DNA of 64,000 nt from Arthrobacter sp. OVS8 (GTDB lineage Bacteria > Actinomycetota > Actinomycetes > Actinomycetales > Micrococcaceae). The stretch covers positions 310,001 through 374,000 of the forward strand of contig CP116670.1 in the NCBI GenBank assembly GCA_028370155.1. The letters run 5' to 3'. Position 1 is the stretch's first letter. Each line of letters starts with the position of its first letter. The notes beneath the pieces were generated by a model that searched no databases, had not been told where the DNA came from, and saw only the letters and a list, made by a program, of their open reading frames with translations. The position numbers were made by a program, and so were the translations under genes. Of the stretch, positions 30,810-40,187 are shown one piece after another.

Positions 30810-31703
30810 TTAGCCGTCCGCTCCGGGCGGCGGCACGCCGAGGTTGCGGCCCAGGAAGGTCAACACGTCGGGCAGGACGGAACGCCAGTAGCTGTCGTCG
30901 TGGCCGCCGGGCTGGAAGCCGCCCTCGACGTCGCCCGGCAGTCCGGCGCGGTAGTCACGAACCGTGGCGGCAAGGTCGTCCCCGGTGCCGCAATCGATCC
31001 GTTTGGGCAGTGCCGCGAGCCCGGGCCGGAGCGCGAACACGTCGTGGGCTGCGAAGTCGGCCGGGCCGTCGAAGGCGTTTTCCAGACGCGGATCGTACGC
31101 CTTCCAGACCGCCGGACTCATGGCCGCGACGGCCCGGACTCCGGGCAGCCTGCCCTGGGAGGCGAGCAGGAGGGCACCGAATCCTCCCATCGAGAGACCG
31201 AGGAGGCCGATCCTGCCGAGGTCGTAGCCCCGCCGGCCGAGGAATGGCGCAAATTCCCTTACCAGCATCGACTGGGTGTCGGTTCCGTTCGCGCGGGGGT
31301 GCCACCAGTTGTCCCCGCCGTCCACGGCCGCGATCGCGAACGGCGCGCCGCCGGCGTCGATGTGCCGTTGCAGGGCCTCGTCGGCGGCCAGGTTCTGCAG
31401 CAGGACGGAGTGGTCACCGCCGAGTCCGTGCAGAAAGATCACCACGGGCAGTTCGGGCTGGGGGTTGCCGGGTGGCATGTCGGGCGCGGCCAGGGACCAG
31501 TGCGTGGCGACCCCGGGCCGGTAGGCGGAGTCGAAGGACCCGGCACTCGTCCGCACGGTCAGCGGGGCCGGCGGTACGGTAGCGCCGGGAGGGGACGTCT
31601 CGACGGGTATGAGACCTTCCGTGCACGCTGTGAGCGCGGACGCACCAAAGCCGATGACGGCCAGCTCAAGCAGCCTGCGCCGGGTCAGGGCGGACGGGTC
31701 CAT
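30810..31703 (-). CDS. Exported alpha/beta-hydrolase esterase lipoprotein
   Basis: An intact 297-residue protein. RRRLLELAVIGFGASALTAC is a Tat-like signal with a lipobox cysteine, so the enzyme is probably anchored outside the membrane. The hydrolase domain shows VVIFLHGLGGDHSVLLQNLA (oxyanion region), GLLGLSMGGFGALLLA with the nucleophile serine, and GGHDDSYWRSVLPDVL with the catalytic histidine. It resembles the esterase D/mycolyltransferase-like group, but mycolic acids are not expected in this lineage, so the substrate is open. TATGAT (31710-31715, reverse strand) ends 6 nt before the ATG, indicating a leaderless mRNA. Confidence 0.85.
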   Translation of the reverse strand: MDPSALTRRRLLELAVIGFGASALTACTEGLIPVETSPPGATVPPAPLTVRTSAGSFDSAYRPGVATHWSLAAPDMPPGNPQPELPVVIFLHGLGGDHSVLLQNLAADEALQRHIDAGGAPFAIAAVDGGDNWWHPRANGTDTQSMLVREFAPFLGRRGYDLGRIGLLGLSMGGFGALLLASQGRLPGVRAVAAMSPAVWKAYDPRLENAFDGPADFAAHDVFALRPGLAALPKRIDCGTGDDLAATVRDYRAGLPGDVEGGFQPGGHDDSYWRSVLPDVLTFLGRNLGVPPPGADG

Positions 31704-31729
31704 TCACCGATCATAGGCCCGGCCGCGGG

Positions 31730-32578
31730 CTACGCGGCCCTAAATGGTGGCGCCGGTGACTCCGCGGGTGGCGTCGCCGGCGTTCCCGCCATCCCTGTCT
31801 TGGCTGCGTGGTCCTCGCGTGCCAGAAATGCGGCCAGTTCGGCGATGGTGCTCATCAAGGGCGCGGGGAAGACGACGGTTGAATTCTTGTCCACCCCGAT
31901 CTCCACGAGGGACTGAAGATTCCGCAGCTGCAGGGCGACGGGGTGGGCCATCATCGTGTCTGATGCCGCGCCAAGCGCCACGGCGGCGATCGCCTCTCCT
32001 TCGGCCGCGATGATCTTGGCCCGCTTCTCCCGCTCGGCTTCCGCCTGCCGGGCCATCGCCCGCTTCATGCTGTCCGGGAGCTGGATGTCCTTGAGTTCAA
32101 CGAGCGTCACTTCGACGCCCCATTCCAGGGTGAGGGCGTCCAGGATTTCCCGGATGTCGCTGTTGATCCGCTCGGTCTCGGACAGCGTCTGGTCAAGGCT
32201 GTGCCGGCCCACCACCTTCCGCAGGGTGGTCTGGGCGATCTGGTTGATGGCCGCCGCTACGTCTTCGATCGCCACGACGGACTTCACGGCGTTGACCACC
32301 CGGTAGTAGGCCACTGCCGAGATGTCGACGCTGACGTTGTCCTGGGTGATGATCCCTTGTGATTGGATCGGCATTGTCACGATCCGCAGGCTCACCAGCT
32401 GAAGCTGGTCCACCACCGGAATGATGAACCGCAGGCCGGGCATCCGGACCGCGACCACCCGGCCCAGCCGGAACAGGACGCCTTGTTCATACTGGCGGAC
32501 AATCTTGATCGACATCCTGGCGAGAACGAGTACCAGGATGATGGCGAGCACCCAGATGATGATGGCTGTCCAGTTCAC
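31730..32578 (-). CDS. SPFH/Band 7 (slipin-like) membrane protein
   Basis: A stomatin/prohibitin-family scaffold of about 282 residues. One N-terminal membrane segment (WTAIIIWVLAIILVLVLA) is followed by RQYEQGVLFRLGRVVAVRMP, the start of the SPFH domain, then DNVSVDISAVAYYRVVNAVK, TLRKVVGRHSLDQTL and the charged helix MARQAEAEREKRAKIIAAEG typical of slipins. Such proteins form rings in membrane microdomains. The frame is open far upstream, so the start is uncertain: GTG 32578 is chosen. A good GGAG site points to a codon about 20 bases earlier, but only CTG is available there. It is divergent from rnpB. Confidence 0.83.
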   Translation of the reverse strand: MNWTAIIIWVLAIILVLVLARMSIKIVRQYEQGVLFRLGRVVAVRMPGLRFIIPVVDQLQLVSLRIVTMPIQSQGIITQDNVSVDISAVAYYRVVNAVKSVVAIEDVAAAINQIAQTTLRKVVGRHSLDQTLSETERINSDIREILDALTLEWGVEVTLVELKDIQLPDSMKRAMARQAEAEREKRAKIIAAEGEAIAAVALGAASDTMMAHPVALQLRNLQSLVEIGVDKNSTVVFPAPLMSTIAELAAFLAREDHAAKTGMAGTPATPPAESPAPPFRAA

Positions 32579-32683
32579 GTAAATCGTTTTCTTGACTAGC
32601 AGGAATACTTCTCCAATTCTCCCACCTGCCGCCCCAAATAACGCTGGTGGGAGGGCTCCGCCGGGGAGACCGTAGAATGGACG

Positions 32684-33083
32684 GCGGATGGGTTGACCAG
32701 GCGGCCGCGCGTCACGTAAGTGGCTCGAGGAACGTCCGGGCTCCGCAGGGCAGGGTGGTGGGTAACGCCCACTCGGGGTAACCCGCAGGCCAGTGCCACA
32801 GAGAACAGACCGCCTGCATGCGGCGTGTGCTTGCACGGGCCGCAGGGCAGGTAAGGGTGAAACGGTGGTGTAAGAGACCACCAGCTTCCCGGGTGACCGG
32901 GAAGGCTAGGTAAACCCCACCCGGAGCAAGGCCAGACAGGACACGTTTGAGGGCTGCCCGCCCGAGTGTCCGGGTAGGCTGCTGGAGGGCGTCGGCAACG
33001 GCGTTCGTAGATGGATGGCCGCTACTCCCGTGCTGGTAACGGCACGGGAACACAGAACCCGGCGTATCGGTCAACCCATCCGC
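32684..33083 (+). ncRNA. rnpB: RNase P RNA, bacterial class A
   Basis: The catalytic RNA that trims tRNA 5' ends. The ends GCGGATGGGTTGACC (32684-32698) and 33069-33083 pair perfectly over 15 bp, forming helix P1. Conserved core blocks are present: GAGGAACGTCCGGGCTCC near 32723, GAACAGACCGCC near 32803, GGTAAGGGTGAAACGGTGG near 32850, and ACAGAACCCGGCGTAT near 33052. A TAGAAT -10 box at 32673-32678 puts the start of transcription at about 32684. The length of 400 nt fits actinobacterial class A RNA. A GC-rich hairpin follows at 33102-33135. Confidence 0.96.
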
Positions 33084-33101
33084 CCACATCGCCGCGACAC
33101 C

Positions 33102-33135
33102 GGGCCCCGCGCCCCAATCCCGGGCGGCGGGGCCC
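33102..33135 (+). terminator. GC-rich hairpin after rnpB
   Basis: GGGCCCCGC (33102-33110) pairs with GCGGGGCCC (33127-33135). It is 18 bp past the mature RNase P RNA end. There is no T run. Confidence 0.5.
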
Positions 33136-33187
33136 CATGTGAGTCATTTCACGCGTCACCGGGCATCGGACCCCGCCGGGCCGCCCG

Positions 33188-33252
33188 TAGAATGGATAGT
33201 GAACGTAGAAGTTCTGCCGCCGGGTCTGCGTTCGCAGCCGGCGGTTTTCTTT
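33188..33252 (+). promoter_or_regulatory. Promoter followed by terminator-like hairpin in the gap leader region
   Basis: TAGAAT (33188-33193) repeats the exact context of the rnpB -10 box (CCGTAGAATGGA), placing a transcript start near 33200. From 33217 to 33244 a GC-rich hairpin (CCGCCGG-CTGCG against CGCAG-CCGGCGG, with a two-base bulge) is followed by TTTTCTTT, a good intrinsic terminator. A transcript from this promoter would stop after about 50 nt unless the hairpin is prevented, so this may be an attenuator for gap or a small RNA gene (inference). Confidence 0.45.
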
Positions 33253-33325
33253 GCTCGACAGGCGCCCGGGGTGGACCGAATCCCCGGCGCCGAGGTGCCG
33301 GAGAACCTCCGGCCGCCGACTTCCG

Positions 33326-33341
33326 CATACGACGTCGTATG
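33326..33341. promoter_or_regulatory. Perfect 16-bp palindrome before gap
   Basis: CATACGACGTCGTATG is fully symmetric and ends 25 bp before the GTG start of gap, right where a repressor would block transcription or initiation. A strong operator candidate; the cognate regulator is unknown. Confidence 0.55.
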
Positions 33342-33366
33342 TGGTGGATTCTAGGAAGGTATTTCT

Positions 33367-34783
33367 GTGAGCCAGACGTCAGATTCTTGTCTTGATACGT
33401 GGATGGGCCGGGAGGCGCTCGCCGAGGCCATGATTCCGGTGATCGGCCGGCTGTACCGGGAAAACAACGTGGTCACCTCCATCCACGGCCGCAGCCTGAT
33501 CAACAAGTCCACCATGAACATCCTCAAGGCGCACCGTTTCGCGCGCCGGATGAGCAAGGAAGAACTGCGCCTCGAAGAGACCGCCCCGCTGCTGGATGCC
33601 CTGACCAAGCTGGAGCTCGGCGCCGCGGCCATCGACATTGCCCGCCTCACCGAGAAGTACCGCGCCGAGGGCAACGGCGCCACCCTGGACGAGTTCCTCC
33701 GTGCCGAACTCGCCGAGGTTGTGGGCAAGCGCGGCGGCGACGACCGCACCAGCACCGACGTCGTCCTCTACGGCTTCGGCCGCATCGGCCGGCTCCTGGC
33801 CCGCCTCCTGATCGAAAGGCCGGCGGCGGCCTGGCCTGCGCCTGCGCGCCATTGTGGTGCGCCGCGGTTCGGACAACGACCTCGCCAAGCGCGCCAGCCT
33901 GCTGCGCCGCGACTCGGTCCACGGCTCCTTCGAGGGAACCATCAAGGTGGACCTCGAAAACGACACCATCACCGCCAACGGTGTGCAGATCCAGGTCATC
34001 TACTCGGACAACCCCGCCACGGTCGACTACACCGCCTACGGCATCCACGACGCCCTGGTGGTCGACAACACGGGACGCTGGCGCGACGCCGAGGGCCTGT
34101 CCCAGCACCTGCAGAGCAAGGGCGTCTCCCGGGTCCTGCTCACGGCTCCGGGCAAGGGCGAGCTGAAGAACATCGTGCACGGCATCAACCACGGCACCAT
34201 CACCGACTCGGACACAATCGTGTCGGCGGCCTCCTGCACCACCAACGCCATCACCCCCGTGTTGAAGGCCATCAACGACCGGTACGGCGTGGTGCACGGC
34301 CACGTGGAGACGGTCCACTCGTTCACGAACGACCAGAACCTGATCGACAACTTCCACAAGGGCGACCGCCGCGGACGCTCGGCCGCGCTCAACATGGTCA
34401 TCACCGAGACCGGCGCCGCCAAGGCCGTCGCCAAGGCGCTGCCCGAACTGCTGGGCAAGCTCACCGGCAGCTCCATCCGCGTCCCCACCCCGGACGTGTC
34501 GCTGGCCATCCTGAACCTGAGCCTGGAAAACGGCGCCACCAAGGACGAGGTCAACGACTACCTGCGGGAAATGTCGCTGCACTCGGATCTCCGCAAGCAG
34601 ATCGACTACATCGATTCGCCTGAGGTGGTCTCCACCGACTTCGTCGGCTCGCGCCGCGCCGGCATCGTCGACGGCCTCGCCACGATCTCCAACGACAAGA
34701 ACCTGGTTCTCTACGTCTGGTACGACAACGAATTCGGCTACAGCTGCCAGGTGGTCCGCGTGATGGAGGAAATGGCGGCGTGA
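33367..34783 (+). CDS. gap: Glyceraldehyde-3-phosphate dehydrogenase, long form
   Basis: About 473 residues, some 130 longer at the N end than ordinary GAPDH. VVLYGFGRIGRLLARLLIE begins the Rossmann domain near residue 127, the catalytic cysteine is in SAASCTTNAITP, and LVLYVWYDNEFGYSCQVVRV closes the family domain. The N-terminal extension (MIPVIGRLYRENNVVTSIHG) matches the long GAPDH of actinobacteria, which often works in the gluconeogenic direction (family knowledge). A frame break lies near 33825. Codon use stays coding-like for 75 bases after the stop (NPPSFPAKDAAATLEAAG), so another single-base loss at 34780 may hide a true end near 34860. GTG 33367 has AGGAAGG upstream. Confidence 0.9.
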
Positions 34784-34887
34784 ACCCGCCGTCGTTCCCC
34801 GCCAAGGACGCAGCAGCCACCCTGGAAGCCGCCGGCCTGCCCGTCAAGGTCGACGCCTGAGATCCCACGCCTGAATTCTGTTCTGTC

Positions 34888-34921
34888 TTTCCCGGCCGAT
34901 CCTCTGGAATCGGCCGGGAAA
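34888..34921 (+). terminator. Hairpin after gap
   Basis: TTTCCCGGCCGAT (34888-34900) pairs perfectly with 34909-34921 around an 8-base loop. Confidence 0.75.
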
Positions 34922-34939
34922 GGGCACCACAATAGTGCA

Positions 34940-35149
34940 ATGGAACAGAACTCGGCAGTGGAGCACGAAACCACCCTGGAACACGCGCTGGACGTGGCGC
35001 GCCGGAACGTCAAGGAAGCCAAACGGCTCCTGGACGACGCCCGCGCCAAGTATGCGGCCGGTGATGTCGACGAGGCGCGGGTCCAGCAGCTCGAATCGCT
35101 GATGGCCCTCGCCAACGAAGACCTGATGCGCGTGACCAAGGAGAACTGA
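34940..35149 (+). CDS. Small hypothetical helical protein
   Basis: An intact 69-residue protein, highly charged and predicted helical by eye: EHALDVARRNVKEAKRLLDD then ARVQQLESLMALANEDLMRV, a likely two-helix coiled coil. No recognised family, no signal peptide. It starts 18 bp after the gap terminator; CACAAT ends 6 nt before the ATG and could be a weak leaderless -10 box. Confidence 0.65.
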   Translation: MEQNSAVEHETTLEHALDVARRNVKEAKRLLDDARAKYAAGDVDEARVQQLESLMALANEDLMRVTKEN

Positions 35150-35245
35150 CAAGGCACCTGTCCTCCACACTGTGGACAACCCCGGGGGCGCCGGGGGCGG
35201 CCTAGGCTTCGGGGTGGAGAGAATTAGCCCCGCCCCGAGCCCGGC

Positions 35246-36048
35246 ATGACGCTCACGTGGGCGGAGTTCCGGAAGGAACGACGCCGGTCCCGCCAGGCGT
35301 GGGCCGTGCTGGCGGCCGCGGCCCTCGCCGTGGTCGCGGGTCTCGGCTGGTTTTTCACCGCCGGGCAGTTTGCCGCCGTCGGCCCGACCGCGGGCGGACC
35401 CAGCGAGGCTCCCGTACTGGCAGCCGGCTGGATGGACGCGATCCCTTCCGTGCGTCCCGTTCCTCGGGGCCCCGCGGCGGCGCTGCTGGACACGCTGCCA
35501 GTCAAAGGCCGCGCGGCCAAGGACAATTACGACCGCAGCGCGTACGGCCAGGCCTGGCTGGACGTGGACCGCAACGGCTGCGATACCCGCAACGACATCC
35601 TCCGCCGGGACCTTTCCGGCGCCGAATTCACCGAGGAATCCCGCTGCCGGGTGGCCGCCGGCACGTTCCGGGAACCCTACACCGGCCGCCAGCTCACCTT
35701 CCGCCGGGGATCCGGGAGCAGCAAGGCAGTGCAGATCGATCACGTCGTGGCGCTGGGGGATGCCTGGCAAAAGGCGCCCAGCAGCTGACGCCGTCGCAAC
35801 GCGAGCACCTGGCGAACGATCCGCTGAACCTGATCGCCGTCGACGGTCCCGCGAACCAGGACAAGAGCGCGTCGGACGCCGCCACGTGGCTGCCGCCCAA
35901 CAAGAACTTCCGCTGCCACTACGTTGCCCGGCAGATCTCCGTCAAAGCCGCCTACCGTCTGTGGGTCACTGCGGCGGAGAAGGACGCGATGAAACGGATC
36001 CTCGCCGCCTGCCCCGGGCAGCAGACAGTTGTTCCGGAGGCTCAATAG
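35246..36048 (+). CDS. HNH family endonuclease, membrane-anchored or secreted
   Basis: About 268 residues. An N-terminal hydrophobic segment (WAVLAAAALAVVAGLGWFF) after a basic stretch suggests a signal anchor or uncleaved signal. The nuclease domain of the DUF1524/GmrSD-like HNH type shows DVDRNGCDTRNDILRRDL, QIDHVVALGDAWQKGAQ with the metal-binding DH, and NDPLNLIAVDGPANQDKSAS. A frame break lies near 35773. Extracellular nucleases of this kind are common in actinobacteria and may scavenge DNA; there is no toxin/immunity partner next to it. Confidence 0.83.
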
Positions 36049-36127
36049 ACTTCAGCCATGGATATCGCTGTCAGACCCGGGGCGCGCGGGGCATCGTGGC
36101 TGAGCACGGACAAGGCAGAGTGTCCCG

Positions 36128-37957
36128 ATGACAAGTGAACCGATTGCCAACTACGGCATGCTCTCTGATTGCCGCTCCGCCGCGCTCGTAAGCGCCGGTG
36201 GTTCCGTGGACTGGTTGTGCTTCCCCGTTTTGACAGCCCTTCGGTCTTCGGCCGGGTGCTGGGCGAGGATGCGGGATTTTGGTCGATCCGGCCGGTGGAC
36301 GGGCATTCCTCGACCCGGCGGTACCTGGGGCCCACCATGGTGCTTGAGACGGCCCACACCACGACCGGAGGCACTCTGACGGTCACCGATGCCTTGGTGC
36401 TGGGGGATGGGAACCGGGGCCACGAGCTCGGCGCCGGTGCTCCCGGAAGCCTGCTACGGCAGGTGGCCTGCCTCGAGGGAGAAGTCGAGATGGAGGTTGT
36501 CTTCGCGCCCAGACCGGAATACGGGCTGATCATGCCCCGTCTCTCCGGAACCGCGGATGGCATTCTGGTCAGCGGCGGGGCCGACGTGCTGGCATTCTCT
36601 ACCCCGGTCCCCTTCGACCTTGCCGGCGGTGCCGCGCGTGCCAGACTGGTCCTCCGCGCCGGTGACGTCCTCGGGTTCGCCCTGCACCATCGGCACAGTT
36701 GGCAGGGTGACCCGCAGTTCTGGAGCCAGGGGAGATCACCCGGCGGCTGGAGGACACGCTGGAGGGCTGGGCCAGCTGGTCGCGGATGCACCAGAAGTAC
36801 GTGGGTCCCTGGCAGGACCTGGTCGCTTCCAGCGGACGGGTCCTGCAGGCGCTGACGTTCTATCCGACCGGCGCGATCGTGGCCGCCCCGACCACGTCGC
36901 TGCCCGAGGTGGCGGCGGCACCCGCAACTGGGACTACCGGTACACATGGATCAGGGACGCCAGCATGACCCTGCAGGCACTGTGGGTGGCGGCATGCCCG
37001 GACGAGGCAGGGAAGTTTTTCCAGTTCCTCGCGACGGCGGCCGCCAGCCGGCTGAGCACGGGTGCCGAGCTGCAGATCATGTACGGCGTCGGCGGGGAGC
37101 GGGATCTGTCCGAACGCGAGCTGGCCCACCTCCCGGGCTGGCGCGACAGCAACCCGGTGCGGGTGGGTAACGGCGCCTGGAACCAGCGGCAGCTCGACGT
37201 CTACGGCGAACTCCTCGACGCGGCCGCCACCCTCCCCGACTACCTCAACGATCTGGAACCCGGTGCGCGGGAGTTCCTGGCCGACGCGGCCGACACCGCC
37301 GCCTCGCGCTGGCAGTCCCGGGACCATGGCATCTGGGAAGTTCGTGGCGCGCCCCGGCACTACCTGCATTCCAAGCTGATGTGCTGGGTGGCCATGGACC
37401 GCGCCATAGGCCTGGTCAACGTCCTGGACGCCGAAGACAGGGTTCCACACTGGATCCAGGCCCGAGCACAGCTGGCCGACTCGATCCGGATGAACGGCTG
37501 GAACGATACCGCCGGCGCCTACACCCAGGCCTACGGCTCCGAGGACCTGGACGCGTCCGCGCTGATGCTCGCCATCGTCGGATTTGTCCCGGCTGATGAT
37601 CCCCGGATGCTGGCGACAATCGATGCTATCGAGAACCGGCTCACCGACAGCCGGGGCCTGGTGTACCGTTACCAGACCGCCGACGGGCTCGCCGGGGAGG
37701 AAGGAGCGTTCCTGCTCTGCACCTTCTGGCTGGCCCACGCCCTGGCCCTGTCGGGGCAGACGCGGCGCGCCCGCACCGTCTTCGAACGGGCTGCGGGATT
37801 CGCTACGGACCTGGGCCTGCTGGCCGAAGAGGTCGCCCCGGACAGCAGCGAGTTGCTCGGAAACTTTCCGCAGGCCTTCAGCCACATCGGCCTCGTCAAC
37901 GCCGCGTGGGCCATACGCACCGCCGAGGACCGCGAACGGCGTCCCGGCGCTGGCTAG
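36128..37957 (+). CDS. Glycoside hydrolase family 15 (glucoamylase or trehalase)
   Basis: About 611 residues. The N-terminal beta domain is visible as PIANYGMLSDCRSAALVSAG and [20 protein letters not shown]; the (alpha/alpha)6 catalytic domain as NWDYRYTWIRDASMTLQALW, the substrate-binding WRDSNPVRVGNGAWNQRQLD, YLHSKLMCWVAMDRAIGL and EEGAFLLCTFWLAHAL with a catalytic glutamate. Such actinobacterial enzymes are often trehalases rather than starch enzymes. No signal peptide, so it should be cytoplasmic. Frame breaks lie near 36225, 36735 and 36915. It is not near other trehalose genes in the window. Confidence 0.88.
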
Positions 37958-39380
37958 GGTCCCTGCGGTGAGGCACCGGCCCGTCCAGCCGGCGGCGGCG
38001 GAACCAGATCAACGCCGCCAGGGCCCGGCGCATTGCGGGCCGGGCCAGGCGTTCCCGGACATCGGCGACGGCGGCGTTCCACACCCCGTCCGAATACGTC
38101 GGGTAGGGGTGCGTCGTTCCGGCGATGTCGGAGGTTGTCAGCCCCTTCTGCACTGCCAGGGTGAGTTCAGCCAGGGATTCACCCGCCCGCGGGCCGACGA
38201 TGGTCCCGCCGAGGATTTTCCCCGCCGGTCCAGGATCAGCCTGGTGAAGCCATCCGTTGAGTCCTGCGTCACGGCCCGGTCGACATGGGTGTGCCGGACA
38301 GTCCGGGACCGGTGCCGCTGGCGGCTGTCGGCTACGGTGAGGCCGACGGCGGCGACCTCCGGGGACGTGAACGTCACCCGGGGTACGGTGCCGCTGACCT
38401 GGCGTTTCAGTCCGAGCACCGCGTTCGAGGCGGCCACGGATGCGTGAACGCCGGCGACGTGGGTGAACCGGGGTTGGCGGTCACGTCTCCCGCGGCCCGG
38501 ATGAGCGGATTGGAGGTCATCATCCGGGTGTCCGTGATTACCTGGCCGTCCGCGTCCAGGCTGACTCCGACCCGTTCCAGTCCAAGACCCGCGGTCCGGG
38601 GCGCGCGCCCGGTGGCCAGCAGGACGGTGTCCGTGTCGACGGCGGTGCCGTCCCGGAGCAGGATCAGGGTTCCGCTGTCCGTGACAGCCGCGTTCTCGAC
38701 CGGGGAATATTCCAGGACGCGGACGCCGTCGGCTTCCAGGCTGGCCCGGACGAGGTCGGCGGCGTCGGGATCTTCCTTCGGGAGGATCCGGGAGCGGACG
38801 ATCATGGTGACCTCGGTTCCGAGGCGGGCGAAGGCTTGTCCCAGTTCGCAGGCGGTCGGGCCGCCTCCGACAACGGCCAGCCGTCCGGGACGGGCCTCGA
38901 GTTCCCAGATTGTGTCGGACGTGACGGTGACAGCCGGGTCCAGACCCGGGATATCGGGGCTGACAGGTTCCCCGCCGGTTGCGATCAGTGCCTGCCGGAA
39001 GCGGATCGTCCTGCCGTCAATCTCGGCCACCCCGGGGAGCGGAACGTCAGGGTGCCCTTAAGGACCTCAACGCCAGCGGCCTCGAGTGCCTCTGGCGAGT
39101 CAACGGGTTCGATGGTGCTGATCGCGGCGAAGATGCGATTGCGGACTGCGGCGAATTCCGGCGGCTGACCGGTCAGGGTGTGTGCTGCCTTGGCGTGTTC
39201 GGCCGCCGACAGCAGGGTCTTGGACGGGACACAACCGGTCCAGAGACAGTCCCCGCCGGTGCGTGCCTGTTCCACCAGAACGGTTCGCGCTCCGAACCCG
39301 GCGGCCGTCGTGGCACCCACAATTCCGGCAGTCCCGCCTCCGACTACCAGGAAGTCAATCACACCGTCCCCGCCTGCCAT
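37896..39380 (-). CDS. FAD-dependent pyridine nucleotide-disulfide oxidoreductase (MerA/Lpd-like)
   Basis: About 490 residues. FLVVGGGTAGIVGATTAAGF binds FAD, GGDCLWTGCVPSKTLL holds the redox disulfide, LAVVGGGPTACELGQAFARL binds NAD(P)H, and VTFTSPEVAAVGLTVADS plus the THPYPTYSDGVWNAA end (His/Glu region altered) mark the dimer domain. Frame breaks lie near 39035, 38475 and 38220. The last frame runs to 37896, overlapping the GH15 gene; one more added base would end it at 37954, with the two stop codons overlapping. GAGGAG precedes the ATG at 39380. The substrate is unknown; mercury is not implied, as no other mer gene is present. Confidence 0.83.
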
Positions 39381-39482
39381 GATGGACTCCTCTTGGTGAT
39401 TTTGCATGCCGGTCAGCGCGCCCGCCGGTCCGGTCATGCGCGACGTTGCCCTTGCGGCGAAACGAACCAGAAGGAGCCCGCC

Positions 39483-40132
39483 ATCCGCGATAAATACACG
39501 CTGTTTGCCCCGTACTACGATCTGCTGTCCGGCGAATACCCTGTCTATCATGCCGGGAGGTTGCTCGGCATTGACGCGCTGGCTCCCACGAAGGGCCAGC
39601 AGGTGCTCGACGTCGGTTGCGGAACCGGGCTGAATTTCCCCCTGCTCCAGGAGCGCATCGGTGCCTCCGGGACCATCGTGGGCATCGACCGCAGCGCCGA
39701 AATGCTGGGCCGGGCCCGGCGCCGCGCCCAGGCGCGCGGCTGGGGCAACGTGATCCTGATCCAGGCAGACATGGTGCTGCTCGATCCCGGGGCAATCGCC
39801 GCCCGGATCGAAGAGAGCGGGGACGCCCGGTTTCGGATGCTGCCCTGGCGACGTACGCGCTGTCCCTGATGGGGGACTGGCAGCGGGCCTGGACCAACAT
39901 GACCAGACTGCTGGCGACCAACGCGAGGGTTGGTGTTGTGGACATGCAGGACCCGGTGGGACGCGCGCGGTGGCTCACACCGCTGGCGCGGCTGGCCTGC
40001 GCGCTGGGAGGATCCGACATCACCGCAGCCCCGTGGACGGCCGTCGAGGAACGGTGCGTCGATGTGGTCCGTGGCTCGGCCCGGGGCGGACACCTCCAGA
40101 TCCGGGCCGGGCAAACGACGCACAACGGATAG
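39483..40132 (+). CDS. Class I SAM-dependent methyltransferase
   Basis: About 216 residues. QQVLDVGCGTGLNFPLLQER is the SAM-binding motif I, followed by GTIVGIDRSAEMLGRARRRA (motif post-I) and ATYALSLMGDWQRAW (motif IV region). A frame break lies near 39838. The start is odd: a strong AAGGAG site is followed six bases later by ATC CGC GAT AAA TAC, and the usual protein start would be MRDKY. No ATG, GTG or TTG lies in frame nearby, so either ATC is used or a base was miscalled. It is divergent from the flavin oxidoreductase. The acceptor substrate is unknown. Confidence 0.78.
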
Positions 40133-40187
40133 GTTGGGCCGGCAGCAGATTGAGCCTCGGCGCCCTAAGGTTCCCCGGCCGGTCCCT

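Noticed and set aside
35246..36048. HNH nuclease as a toxin or restriction component
   Set aside because: It has an N-terminal membrane or signal segment and no immunity, methylase or effector partner; a plain exported nuclease is more likely.
37896..39380. Mercuric reductase (merA) and a mercury resistance island
   Set aside because: The flavin disulfide oxidoreductase lacks the N-terminal mercury-binding domain and vicinal C-terminal cysteines, and no merR, merT or merP is nearby.
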